This document shows positions 36,788-43,563 of a DNA stretch of 43,563 bases, one piece after another. The DNA comes from an uncultured Pelagibacteraceae bacterium (lineage in GTDB: Bacteria > Pseudomonadota > Alphaproteobacteria > Pelagibacterales > Pelagibacteraceae): positions 1 through 43,563 of the forward strand of contig CACMXJ010000008.1 in the NCBI GenBank assembly GCA_902617625.1. Reading direction: 5' to 3'. The notes under the pieces are model-generated. The model worked only from the letters and a program-made list of their open reading frames with translations, made no database searches and was not told where the DNA came from. The stretch's first letter is position 1; the number at the start of each line of letters is the position of its first letter. The position numbers and the translations under genes are program-made.

Positions 36788-38194
36788 TTAACAACTGTAA
36801 TACATCTCAAACTCTATCGGATGAGGTGTGTGTTCAAAATTGTGTATTTCTTCAAACTTCAATGCAATATAAGCATCTATTTGATCATCAGTAAATACAT
36901 TCCCTTGTTTTAAGAAATCTCTGTCTTTATCAAGACTTTCCATTGCCTCTCTTAAAGATCCACAAACAGTTGGAATTTTCTTAACTTCATCCTCTGATAA
37001 AGCATAAAGATCTTTATCAAATGATTTACCTGGATCAATTTTATTCTTAATTCCATCTAAACCAGCCATTAACATTGCAGAGAACGTTAAATATGGATTA
37101 CCAGCAGCATCACCGAATCTAATTTCACATCTAGCTGCTTTTTTACTTAAAGTGATTGGAATTCTGCAAGATGCTGATCTGTTTCTAGCTGAATAAGCTA
37201 ATAAAACTGGAGCTTCAAATCCTGGAATTAGTCTTTTGTAACTATTCGTCGTAGCATTAGAAAAAGCATTTATTGCTTTTGCATGTTTTAAAATTCCACC
37301 TATATAGTGTAACGCTGTATCAGATAAGCCCGCATATTTATCGCCAGAAAATAATGCAGTATCACCTTTCCAAATCGATTGGTGAACGTGCATACCTGAA
37401 CCATTGTCACCTTTAACTGGTTTAGGCATGAAAGTAGCTGTCTTACCAAACGAGTTAGAAACCATATGAACAGCATATTTATAAAGCTGTAAGTTATCTG
37501 CTTGATCCACAAGAGTTCCAAAATACATTCCAAGTTCGTGTTGACTAGGTGCAACTTCATGGTGGTGTTTTTCAACTTTAATTCCCATTTCTTTCATAGC
37601 TTTTAGATATTCACTCCTCATATCTTGTTCACTATCAACAGGTGGAACAGGGAAATAACCACCTTTAATTCCTGGTCTGTGACCCATGTTACCGTTTTCG
37701 TATTCTCTTCCTGAATTGTAAGGACCTTCCTTACTATCTATTTTAAATCCAGTTTCATTCATGTCATTTTTGAACCTTACGTCATCAAAAACAAAAAATT
37801 CAGCTTCAGGTCCAAAAAATGCTTTATCTCCAATTCCTGAACTTTTTAAGTAAGCCTCAGCTTTTTTAGCTGTTCCTCTTGGATCTCTTTCATAAGGATC
37901 TTTTTTAATTGCATCTAAAACATCGCAAAAAAGATTCAATGTATTATGAGATGTGAATGGATCTACGATCGCTCTAGAATTATCTGGCTTAAGGATCATG
38001 TCAGACTCATTAATAGCTTTCCAACCTGCTATGGAAGAACCGTCAAAAAAGATTCCTTCGTTCAACATATCGTCATCCACCATTTTCGCATCCATGGTTA
38101 CATGTTGAAGTTTACCTCTTGGATCAGTAAATCTTAGATCTACGTATTCAATATCTTTATCTTTAATAGTCTTTAATACATCACTTGAACTCAT
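36788..38194 (-). CDS. glnA: glutamine synthetase, type I
   Basis: GlnA (468 aa) makes glutamine from glutamate, ammonia and ATP. It forms a dodecamer. The N-terminal beta-grasp region holds [15 protein letters not shown] and FDGSSIAGW. The catalytic core has the metal-binding [12 protein letters not shown] and [14 protein letters not shown], and [15 protein letters not shown] and NRSASCRIP follow. The adenylylation-site tyrosine lies in [10 protein letters not shown] (about residue 397), so control by GlnE is likely. It has one of the few strong Shine-Dalgarno sequences in the window. Confidence 0.98.
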   Translation of the reverse strand: MSSSDVLKTIKDKDIEYVDLRFTDPRGKLQHVTMDAKMVDDDMLNEGIFFDGSSIAGWKAINESDMILKPDNSRAIVDPFTSHNTLNLFCDVLDAIKKDPYERDPRGTAKKAEAYLKSSGIGDKAFFGPEAEFFVFDDVRFKNDMNETGFKIDSKEGPYNSGREYENGNMGHRPGIKGGYFPVPPVDSEQDMRSEYLKAMKEMGIKVEKHHHEVAPSQHELGMYFGTLVDQADNLQLYKYAVHMVSNSFGKTATFMPKPVKGDNGSGMHVHQSIWKGDTALFSGDKYAGLSDTALHYIGGILKHAKAINAFSNATTNSYKRLIPGFEAPVLLAYSARNRSASCRIPITLSKKAARCEIRFGDAAGNPYLTFSAMLMAGLDGIKNKIDPGKSFDKDLYALSEDEVKKIPTVCGSLREAMESLDKDRDFLKQGNVFTDDQIDAYIALKFEEIHNFEHTPHPIEFEMYYSC

Positions 38195-38197
38195 AAT

Positions 38198-38206
38198 CTC
38201 TCCTTT
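38198..38206 (-). promoter_or_regulatory. Strong Shine-Dalgarno of glnA
   Basis: On the minus strand AAAGGAGAG precedes the glnA ATG by a few bases. It is a near-full match to the anti-SD and stands out here, where many starts lack one. It suits a highly translated enzyme. Confidence 0.7.
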
Positions 38207-38268
38207 ATAATACTGGTCGTTGTAATAACAAAAAAAGACTGATAGATAATGCTCTTTTAGTTGATATC

Positions 38269-38312
38269 ACCTATGCATTTTTTACATAAGTTTAATAGGT
38301 AATTTGCAAATT
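38269..38312. promoter_or_regulatory. Inverted repeats in the glnA / ybaK divergent region
   Basis: The 141-base gap between glnA and the ybaK-like gene holds ACCTAT (38269-38274) paired with ATAGGT (38295-38300), directly followed by the perfect 12-base palindrome AATTTGCAAATT (38301-38312). They could be operators for a nitrogen regulator. No consensus for NtrC, and no glutamine riboswitch, could be made out. Confidence 0.35.
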
Positions 38313-38335
38313 GACTAACAATTAAGAGTTGAATA

Positions 38336-38815
38336 ATGAGTTTATTAGATAAAGAGCCAGTCCAAAGAGTTGAAAAAATCCTCAAAGATTTTGATGTGTC
38401 TCAAAATATAATAGTTCTTGAAACTTCTGCCAGGACTGCCCTTGAGGCGGCTTCATCTTTAGGTTGTGAGGTAGGAGCAATTGTAAAAAGTTTACTTTTT
38501 AAAACTGATAATAGTTTCACTTTATGTTTAGTTGCAGGTGATAAAAGGGCATCATTAAACAGGATTAAGAAGGCACTTAAAATAAAGGATGCATCTATGG
38601 CTTCAGCTGAAGATGTAAAAAATATCACAGGTTACACAATTGGAGGAGTTTCACCTATTGGTCATTTAAAAAAGATTAAAATTTTAATAGATGAATCTTT
38701 AAGTAGATTTAACTTACTGTTTGCTGCTGCAGGCCATCCAAACTGTGTATTTAAAATAGATTTTACAAGTTTAAAAAAAATTACAAACGGACATATCGAA
38801 GAGATTACTGAATGA
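38336..38815 (+). CDS. YbaK/ProX-family aminoacyl-tRNA deacylase
   Basis: A 159-residue single-domain protein of the YbaK/EbsC/ProX deacylase family, which hydrolyses mischarged aminoacyl-tRNAs in trans. The family pattern is seen in ARTALEAASSLGCEVGAIVKSLLF, VAGDKRASLNRIKKAL and the near-terminal TGYTIGGVSPIGH. It ends with FAAAGHPNCVFKIDFTSL. Which mischarged tRNA it edits cannot be told. It overlaps the EamA transporter by 4 bases (ATGA), so they share an operon. Confidence 0.92.
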   Translation: MSLLDKEPVQRVEKILKDFDVSQNIIVLETSARTALEAASSLGCEVGAIVKSLLFKTDNSFTLCLVAGDKRASLNRIKKALKIKDASMASAEDVKNITGYTIGGVSPIGHLKKIKILIDESLSRFNLLFAAAGHPNCVFKIDFTSLKKITNGHIEEITE

Positions 38816-39699
38816 GACAGCCTAAAATTATTGATTATCTTTTATTGGTTTTACTTGCATTAATTTGGGCTTCTGCTTTTTTTAATATTAAAATTGCAAC
38901 ATACTCATATGGTCCAGTTACCATTGCATTTTTAAGAGTTTTCTTTGGTGCTATTCCAGTTTTATTACTTTGTTATTATAAAAATATTAAAATAGAAGCA
39001 TTCTCAAAAGATTGGCATTGGTTTGCTATGATCGGATTTATAAACTTAGTAGCACCTTTTTATTTAATTGCTTATGGAGTTCAATCAGTTCAAAGTAACT
39101 TAGCAGCAATTTTAATGTCAACAACACCTTTAAGCTCAACTGTTCTAGGTCATTTTTATACGACAAACGAAAAGTTTAATTTTATTAAAACATTTGGAAT
39201 TTTAATAGGGTTTTCAGGAATACTTTATTTATTTTCAGATAATTTATTGATTGATGAAAATAACTTTATATCCGCTTTATTAATTCTTTTAGGCTCAACT
39301 TGTTATGTTATTGGTGGTGTACTAACTTTAAAAATTAGTAAAAAAAAAAATGAAAATGTAACCGGATCTATATTAATTTGGGCTACAATTATTTTAATAC
39401 CACTCGTCGGTTTTATAGAACAGCCTTGGAATTTAACACCAAGATTAGACTCAACTATTTCTGTTATTTATTTAGGTCTTGTTTCAACAGGTATCGCTTG
39501 GTTATTACGATTTAGAATTTTAGTTAATAATGGTTTAATTTTCCAATCACAAGTATCATACTTAATTCCAATTTTTGGAACAATTTTAAGTTATATATTC
39601 TTAAATGAATTAATTACCACAAAGGTATTAATTTCTTTAATCGCTGTTTCAGTTGGAATTTATTTTGTAAGAAAAGCTGATTACAAAAAAACTACTTAA
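38812..39699 (+). CDS. DMT-superfamily transporter (EamA domains)
   Basis: A 295-residue inner-membrane protein with about ten hydrophobic segments in two EamA repeats. The first starts LLLVLLALIWASAFFNIKIA, a typical EamA opening with the ARFFFGA-like FLRVFFGAIPVLL. The second repeat begins near residue 150. Members export amino acids or other metabolites. The substrate is unknown. An 11-base A run at 39340-39350 lies in the loop between the repeats. Its end overlaps the convergent methyltransferase by 8 bases. Confidence 0.93.
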   Translation: MRQPKIIDYLLLVLLALIWASAFFNIKIATYSYGPVTIAFLRVFFGAIPVLLLCYYKNIKIEAFSKDWHWFAMIGFINLVAPFYLIAYGVQSVQSNLAAILMSTTPLSSTVLGHFYTTNEKFNFIKTFGILIGFSGILYLFSDNLLIDENNFISALLILLGSTCYVIGGVLTLKISKKKNENVTGSILIWATIILIPLVGFIEQPWNLTPRLDSTISVIYLGLVSTGIAWLLRFRILVNNGLIFQSQVSYLIPIFGTILSYIFLNELITTKVLISLIAVSVGIYFVRKADYKKTT

Positions 39700-40600
39700 G
39701 CTTAGAAAAAGCCTTAATATGTAAAGGTGTAGTTTCACAACAACCACCAATAATTGTAGCCCCTGCATCTTTGAATTTTTTTGCAAATTCTAGCATTTTT
39801 TCTGGGGTTAAATCTTTCCTTACCCCAAGGAATTCATTCGGATTTCCAGTTTTATGTTTTTTATATGCATCATTATAATTGGGTTTTGAACTTGTTTTTA
39901 TAAAAGCATTCAATTTAAATCCAAATGGGACTCCTAAATTTTTTATTTCTTCAAGATTGAGTTCAAAATTTTCAGGCGAAACACAAGATAATATAATTCC
40001 CATTAATTTATAATGTTCTATATCATTTATAATTTTTGAAATATTTTCACCACTTGGTAAATAATTTCCTTCAGAAATATGTGCACCTAATAAATAGGGT
40101 TTGTTAAATTCTTTTATACTTTCAATAGCAATTTTAAATTCTCTAATACTGCTTAAGACGTCAAAATAAAAAAAATCAATATAAGGATTTAATAGTTTTG
40201 CTTGACTATTAAAATTTTCTCTCATCTCATCGTCAACACTGTTATCTGCTTCATAAGTTAAGTTTTGAGGAGGCAAGCCACCAGCCACTAAAACATTAGG
40301 GTAATTTTCTTTGGCTTTTTGAGCAATTTCTCCAGCTTTTTTATTTAGATATTCATATTTATCAAAAACATTATTATCTCTTAGACGAGATTTCCTTGTT
40401 GTAAAAGTTGTAGTGACAATTACTTCTGCACCTGCTTTAATAAAATCTTGATGAGTCTCTAATAAAAGTTGATGGTATTTTTCTTGAAGTAAAGCGTTAG
40501 CACTCCATAATGTACCATTAGGCTCCATGCCTCTTGCAAGAAGTTCCTGGCCCATACCACCATCTAAAATTCTGACTTTATTAAAGAAATTTTGGTCCAT
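39692..40600 (-). CDS. mmuM: homocysteine S-methyltransferase family protein
   Basis: A 302-residue zinc-dependent methyltransferase of the MmuM/BHMT type. The N-terminal RILDGGMGQELLARGM is typical. The three zinc cysteines are the one in ILSCVSPEN (about residue 208) and the pair in IIGGCCETTPLHI (about 289-290). It would regenerate methionine from homocysteine, using S-methylmethionine, betaine or a related donor. The donor cannot be decided from sequence, so the symbol is tentative. No partner gene is adjacent. It is divergent from the aldehyde dehydrogenase with 136 bases between. Confidence 0.87.
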   Translation of the reverse strand: MDQNFFNKVRILDGGMGQELLARGMEPNGTLWSANALLQEKYHQLLLETHQDFIKAGAEVIVTTTFTTRKSRLRDNNVFDKYEYLNKKAGEIAQKAKENYPNVLVAGGLPPQNLTYEADNSVDDEMRENFNSQAKLLNPYIDFFYFDVLSSIREFKIAIESIKEFNKPYLLGAHISEGNYLPSGENISKIINDIEHYKLMGIILSCVSPENFELNLEEIKNLGVPFGFKLNAFIKTSSKPNYNDAYKKHKTGNPNEFLGVRKDLTPEKMLEFAKKFKDAGATIIGGCCETTPLHIKAFSKLK

Positions 40601-40736
40601 ATTTAAGGACTACTTATAGTAAAAAAAATATTAATCACTCAAAATTTTACCACAAGATGTTGTGTTCCTTCAATTGCAGGTAGTAAATAAAATTTTAAGA
40701 AATAGACAGAGGCTAATATTACGAGTTTAATTAGTT
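40601..40736. promoter_or_regulatory. Divergent intergenic region, mmuM / aldehyde dehydrogenase
   Basis: 136 bases hold both promoters. A perfect short inverted repeat, CACAA-GATG-TTGTG, lies at 40651-40664 and could be an operator or a small hairpin. SAM-V riboswitches are known before methionine-cycle genes in SAR11, but I could not fold the mmuM leader into one by eye. Confidence 0.35.
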
Positions 40737-42476
40737 ATGGCTACTAAAAGAAAGAAAAAAGCTAAGCCAAAAACCAATAAAAGAAAAACTAAATTGGTTA
40801 AATCTTCTAGAAAAAAAATAAGAACGAATAAAAAAGTTAAGACAAAAAAGTCTGCGACTAAGAAGCGTTCTAAAAAATCTAGAAAAAATAATAAGCTTAA
40901 AATAACAAAAAAAACAAGAGGAGTAAAAAAAATGAGTGCAGAAGCAATGAAAGTGTCATCTGTATTAGATACTTCTCATTTAAAGGTTAAATTTCCATTT
41001 AAAGCTAAGTATGGAAACTACATAAATGGAAAGTTTGTAGAACCTAAATCAGGCAAATATTTTGATAATGTTAGCCCGATATCAAATGAGAAAATCTGTT
41101 CAGTAGCACGATCGAATGAACAAGACGTTGAAGCAGCATTGGATGCAGCTCACGCAGCTTTCCCTGAATGGGGAAAAACAGACATCACAACTAGATCTAA
41201 TATATTGTATAAGATTGCTGATGTTTTAGAAAAGAATCTAAACTTATTAGCTACAGCTGAATGTTTAGATAACGGAAAACCTATAAGAGAATGTATGGCA
41301 GCAGATTTACCTTTGGTCATTGATCATTGGAGATATTTTGCTGGTGTGATTAGAGCAGAAGAAGGATCAATTGCTGAAATTGCTAACAATCAATACTCAT
41401 ACAATTTTCATGAACCACTAGGAGTTGTTGGTCAGATAGTTCCATGGAATTTTCCATTATTAATGGCAACATGGAAATTAGCACCAGCTCTTGCTGCAGG
41501 AAACTGTTCAGTATTAAAACCAGCTGAGCAAACACCAGCTTCTATTATGGTAATGATGGAACTTATTGGAGATTTATTACCTCCAGGAGTAGTTAACATT
41601 GTAAGTGGTTTTGGACTAGAAGCAGGTAAACCTTTAGCATCATCTAAAAGAGTTGCTAAAGTTGCCTTTACTGGTGAAACGACAACTGGAAGATTGATTA
41701 TGCAGTACGCTGCACAAAACATTATTCCAATTACTTTAGAGTTAGGTGGAAAATCCCCTAATATTTTCTTTGAAGACATCATGGAAAAAGATGATGATTT
41801 CTTTGATAAGTGTATTGAGGGTTTTGTAATGTTCAATCTTAACCAAGGTGAGGTTTGTACTTGTCCAAGTAGAGCTTTGATACAAGAGTCTATCTATGAT
41901 AAATTCATGGAAAGAGCTATTGCAAGAACAAAAGCTGTTGTTCAAGATAATCCTTTAAAAATGGAAACTATGATTGGAGCTCAAGCATCTGTAGAGCAAA
42001 TGGAGAAGATTAAATCTTATCTTGAGCTTGGTAAAAAAGAAGGTGCTAAGGTTCTTACAGGAGGAAGTGCTGCTAAACTTAATAGTGGATTGGAAAAAGG
42101 TAATTATATTCAACCAACTATTTTTGAAGCTAATAACAGCATGCGAATTTCTCAAGAAGAGATCTTTGGACCTGTTGTATCTGTGATTAAATTTAAAGAT
42201 GAAGCAGAGGCATTAAAAATTGCTAATGACACTCTTTATGGTTTAGGCGCAGCTGTATGGACTAGAAATGGTAATATAGCTCACAGAATGGGTAGAGCAA
42301 TACAAGCAGGGATAGTATGGACTAATTGCTATCACGCTTATCCAGCTCACTCCCCATTTGGTGGTTACAAACAATCTGGGGTTGGAAGAGAAACTCACAA
42401 AATGATGCTTAATCATTACAGACAGAATAAGAATCTTCATGTTTCTTATGCTGAGAAAAAATTAGGCTTCTTTTAA
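40737..42476 (+). CDS. Aldehyde dehydrogenase (AldB/ExaC type) with a Lys/Arg-rich N-terminal extension
   Basis: From residue 66 on this is an NAD-dependent aldehyde dehydrogenase close to the AldB/ExaC acetaldehyde group. It has [29 protein letters not shown], the catalytic Glu in [12 protein letters not shown] and the nucleophile in [11 protein letters not shown]. It ends [18 protein letters not shown]. Residues 1-65 are unlike any ALDH: 35 of 65 are Lys or Arg and none is acidic, as in a histone-H1-like tail. The frame runs through without a break. An internal ATG at 40932 with an excellent Shine-Dalgarno would give a normal 514-residue enzyme. Either a true fusion, dual starts, or a separate upstream reading frame is possible. 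DUF779 follows, a usual partner. Confidence 0.92.
   Translation: MATKRKKKAKPKTNKRKTKLVKSSRKKIRTNKKVKTKKSATKKRSKKSRKNNKLKITKKTRGVKKMSAEAMKVSSVLDTSHLKVKFPFKAKYGNYINGKFVEPKSGKYFDNVSPISNEKICSVARSNEQDVEAALDAAHAAFPEWGKTDITTRSNILYKIADVLEKNLNLLATAECLDNGKPIRECMAADLPLVIDHWRYFAGVIRAEEGSIAEIANNQYSYNFHEPLGVVGQIVPWNFPLLMATWKLAPALAAGNCSVLKPAEQTPASIMVMMELIGDLLPPGVVNIVSGFGLEAGKPLASSKRVAKVAFTGETTTGRLIMQYAAQNIIPITLELGGKSPNIFFEDIMEKDDDFFDKCIEGFVMFNLNQGEVCTCPSRALIQESIYDKFMERAIARTKAVVQDNPLKMETMIGAQASVEQMEKIKSYLELGKKEGAKVLTGGSAAKLNSGLEKGNYIQPTIFEANNSMRISQEEIFGPVVSVIKFKDEAEALKIANDTLYGLGAAVWTRNGNIAHRMGRAIQAGIVWTNCYHAYPAHSPFGGYKQSGVGRETHKMMLNHYRQNKNLHVSYAEKKLGFF
40916..40934 (+). promoter_or_regulatory. Internal Shine-Dalgarno and ATG within the ALDH reading frame
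   Basis: AAGAGGAG (40916-40923) is followed after 8 bases by ATG 40932, exactly where the ALDH family similarity begins. The outer ATG at 40737 has no such signal. This is the strongest sign that normal-length ALDH is translated from inside the frame. Confidence 0.75.
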
Positions 42477-42490
42477 TCAAATAATATATA

Positions 42491-42519
42491 CTGGTCCATG
42501 ATTCGAAATCATGGGCCAG
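42491..42519 (+). promoter_or_regulatory. Intercistronic stem-loop between ALDH and DUF779
   Basis: CTGGTCCATGATT and AATCATGGGCCAG form a 13-base-pair stem with one G-U pair and a three-base CGA loop. It covers the ATG at 42511 and is followed by AGAAAAAATATG. No T run follows on the plus strand, so it looks more like an RNA processing or translation-control hairpin than a terminator. Confidence 0.7.
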
Positions 42520-42528
42520 AGAAAAAAT

Positions 42529-42882
42529 ATGAAAGTATCTGCAACACATTCGGCATTAAACTTACTATCTGAATTAAAAGAGAAATACGGAGAAAAATTA
42601 ATGTTTCACCAATCAGGGGGTTGTTGTGATGGAAGTGCACCCATGTGTTTTCAAGAGGGAGAATTCCCTTTAGGTGATAATGATATAAAACTTGGTGAAA
42701 TAGGTGGGGTTCCTTTTTATATGAATGGTGATCAATATGAAAAGTGGAAACATACAGACCTTACAATAGACGCTGTAAAAGGAATTGGAGGCATGTTTTC
42801 ATTAGACAATGGAACGGGAAGAAGATTTTTAACAAAATCTGAAATATGCCTTGTAGTGGATAACGAAAATCCAAATCATTAA
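42529..42882 (+). CDS. DUF779 domain protein
   Basis: A small cysteine-rich DUF779 protein (117 aa from ATG 42529, or 123 from ATG 42511). The hallmark FHQSGGCCDGSAPMCF is at about residues 25-40, and GVPFYMNGDQYEKW and the tail GRRFLTKSEIC follow. The three cysteines suggest metal binding. DUF779 genes are commonly next to ExaC/AldB-type aldehyde dehydrogenases, as here, but their role is not established. I prefer the inner ATG because the outer one lies within the right arm of the stem-loop and MGQRKN has no family counterpart. Confidence 0.85.
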   Translation: MKVSATHSALNLLSELKEKYGEKLMFHQSGGCCDGSAPMCFQEGEFPLGDNDIKLGEIGGVPFYMNGDQYEKWKHTDLTIDAVKGIGGMFSLDNGTGRRFLTKSEICLVVDNENPNH

Positions 42883-42903
42883 TAAAACTTACAAAAACAT
42901 TTA

Positions 42904-43377
42904 ATGTCGGTCTTTCTGAGCTCTCAAAAAATCATTAAAGATTGGATAGATTATAATGATCATATGAACGTATCATATTATCTTTTGATCTTTGATAAAT
43001 ATGGAGCAGACACTTTAAATAACATATTCAAAATGGGAGAGCACTCAGCAAAAACAACTGGCAAAAGCACGATGATTGTAGAGTCAAATATTACCTACAA
43101 TCAAGAGCTCAAAGTTGATGATGAGGTTGATGTTAATTTAGTTTATTTTGATCATGACAAAAAAAGACTGCAATATAAAATGGAAATGGTTCATAAAGAA
43201 AAAAAGTTTCTCGCATCAACTATAGAAGTTCTCGCTTTATATGTTGATCTAAATAGTAGAAAAGTTTCTGAATTTGAAGATGAAAAAGTAAAAATTATGG
43301 ATGATTTTATCCATAAACATTCTTCAAAATTTAATAATGAAAATCTTAAATTTTCTTCAAAATTAAAAAAAAATTAA
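42904..43377 (+). CDS. hotdog-fold acyl-CoA thioesterase-like protein
   Basis: A 157-residue hotdog protein of the thioesterase type. The opening WIDYNDHMNVSYYLLIFD matches the family pattern (W-x-D-x-N-x-H-x-N) with the active-site Asp and Asn region near residues 15-25. IVESNITYNQELKVDDEVDV follows. Similar proteins act on betainyl-CoA or other short acyl-CoAs in carnitine or betaine routes. The substrate here is not known. It is probably in one operon with the ALDH and DUF779 genes (21-base gap). Its stop codon lies in the left arm of the terminator hairpin. Confidence 0.87.
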   Translation: MSVFLSSQKIIKDWIDYNDHMNVSYYLLIFDKYGADTLNNIFKMGEHSAKTTGKSTMIVESNITYNQELKVDDEVDVNLVYFDHDKKRLQYKMEMVHKEKKFLASTIEVLALYVDLNSRKVSEFEDEKVKIMDDFIHKHSSKFNNENLKFSSKLKKN

Positions 43378-43412
43378 TATAACTTCCAGTCCGCAACCGG
43401 AAGTTATATTAA
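43374..43412. terminator. Perfect hairpin terminator between convergent genes
   Basis: TTAATATAACTTCC (43374-43387) pairs perfectly with GGAAGTTATATTAA (43399-43412) around an 11-base loop. On the minus strand the hairpin is followed at once by a run of nine T (from 43365-43373), a good intrinsic terminator for the leftward gene. On the plus strand only A-rich sequence follows, so it would work less well. It is the only clear terminator in the window. Confidence 0.85.
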
Positions 43413-43416
43413 AAGA

Positions 43417-43563
43417 TTATTGACCCGGGGCTTTGTAACCAATTTTACTAGCTTTTGTTGTAGCTTTTGTAAAATCAATTGCCTCAAGTATTGTTAGGTT
43501 TTTTACAGCACCTGATGACTCTACAACTAATTTTATTGCTGCAAAATCTTCAAAACTTGGAAC
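43417..43563 (-). CDS. C-terminal end of an unidentified protein (cut by window edge)
   Basis: On the minus strand an open frame enters from the right edge and ends at TAA 43417-43419. The last 48 residues include VPSFEDFAAIKLVVESSG and the end KASKIGYKAPGQ. Amphipathic helices and a soft, polar tail suggest a soluble protein. I do not recognise the family. Support comes from the open frame, normal composition and the terminator placed directly after it. Confidence 0.7.
   Translation of the reverse strand, partial: VPSFEDFAAIKLVVESSGAVKNLTILEAIDFTKATTKASKIGYKAPGQ

Noticed and set aside
41432..41836. 134-residue minus-strand frame within the aldehyde dehydrogenase
   Set aside because: Antisense shadow of a well-conserved gene with no recognisable domain.
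1..43563. Mobile elements, CRISPR arrays or a horizontally acquired island
   Set aside because: No transposase, integrase, direct-repeat array, tRNA-linked junction or base-composition shift was seen. All genes fit an alphaproteobacterial core.

Overview
This window is a strongly AT-rich, very densely packed bacterial chromosome segment with only housekeeping genes. It has no phage, insertion sequence, CRISPR, tRNA or rRNA that I could see. Gene content and order point to an alphaproteobacterium: lptF-lptG-lptD-surA-pdxA-ksgA divergent from pepA, rne next to a PBP1A gene and prfB, NDUFA12 next to DUF2155, and aroQ-accB-accC. The low GC, mostly overlapping or abutting genes, tiny intergenic gaps and shortened proteins fit a streamlined marine SAR11/Pelagibacterales genome. 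That assignment is inference from sequence style and synteny, not from a marker search.

Layout. Positions 1-7.8 kb hold the end of gmk, then a leftward block (lptF, lptG, lptD, surA, pdxA, ksgA) that covers LPS export, outer-membrane folding, PLP synthesis and 16S rRNA methylation. From 7.8 to 15.6 kb lie pepA-ndk, the leftward purM-purN pair, a rightward DUF2066-hda-aspS operon, and a leftward orphan protein that resembles only the C-terminus of class II ribonucleotide reductase. From 15.7 to 21.5 kb are NDUFA12 and DUF2155, leftward aroQ-accB-accC, rightward thiS-thiG, and a short RNase E. From 21.5 to 29.6 kb are a PBP1A, prfB with a programmed +1 frameshift, an AsmA-like protein, tyrS and anmK.

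Positions 29.6-36.6 kb hold an alpha/beta hydrolase and an iron-sulfur operon, iscR-sufB-sufC-sufD-sufS-sufU-sufT-sufA. A near-perfect IscR type 1 operator overlaps its promoter, and a Fur-box-like sequence lies in the same intergenic region. Positions 36.6-43.6 kb hold an unannotated 56-residue ORF, glnA, a YbaK-type deacylase with a DMT exporter, a homocysteine methyltransferase, an aldehyde dehydrogenase with a strange Lys/Arg-rich N-terminal extension, DUF779, a hotdog thioesterase, a terminator hairpin and the C-terminal end of an unidentified gene.

No wholly new multi-gene system was found. The observations most worth following are the cationic extension with an internal Shine-Dalgarno site on the aldehyde dehydrogenase, the IscR/Fur control region, the orphan TSCPD protein, RNase E without its zinc-link cysteines, and the fact that nearly every convergent gene pair overlaps or abuts at its stop codons and so leaves no room for a terminator.
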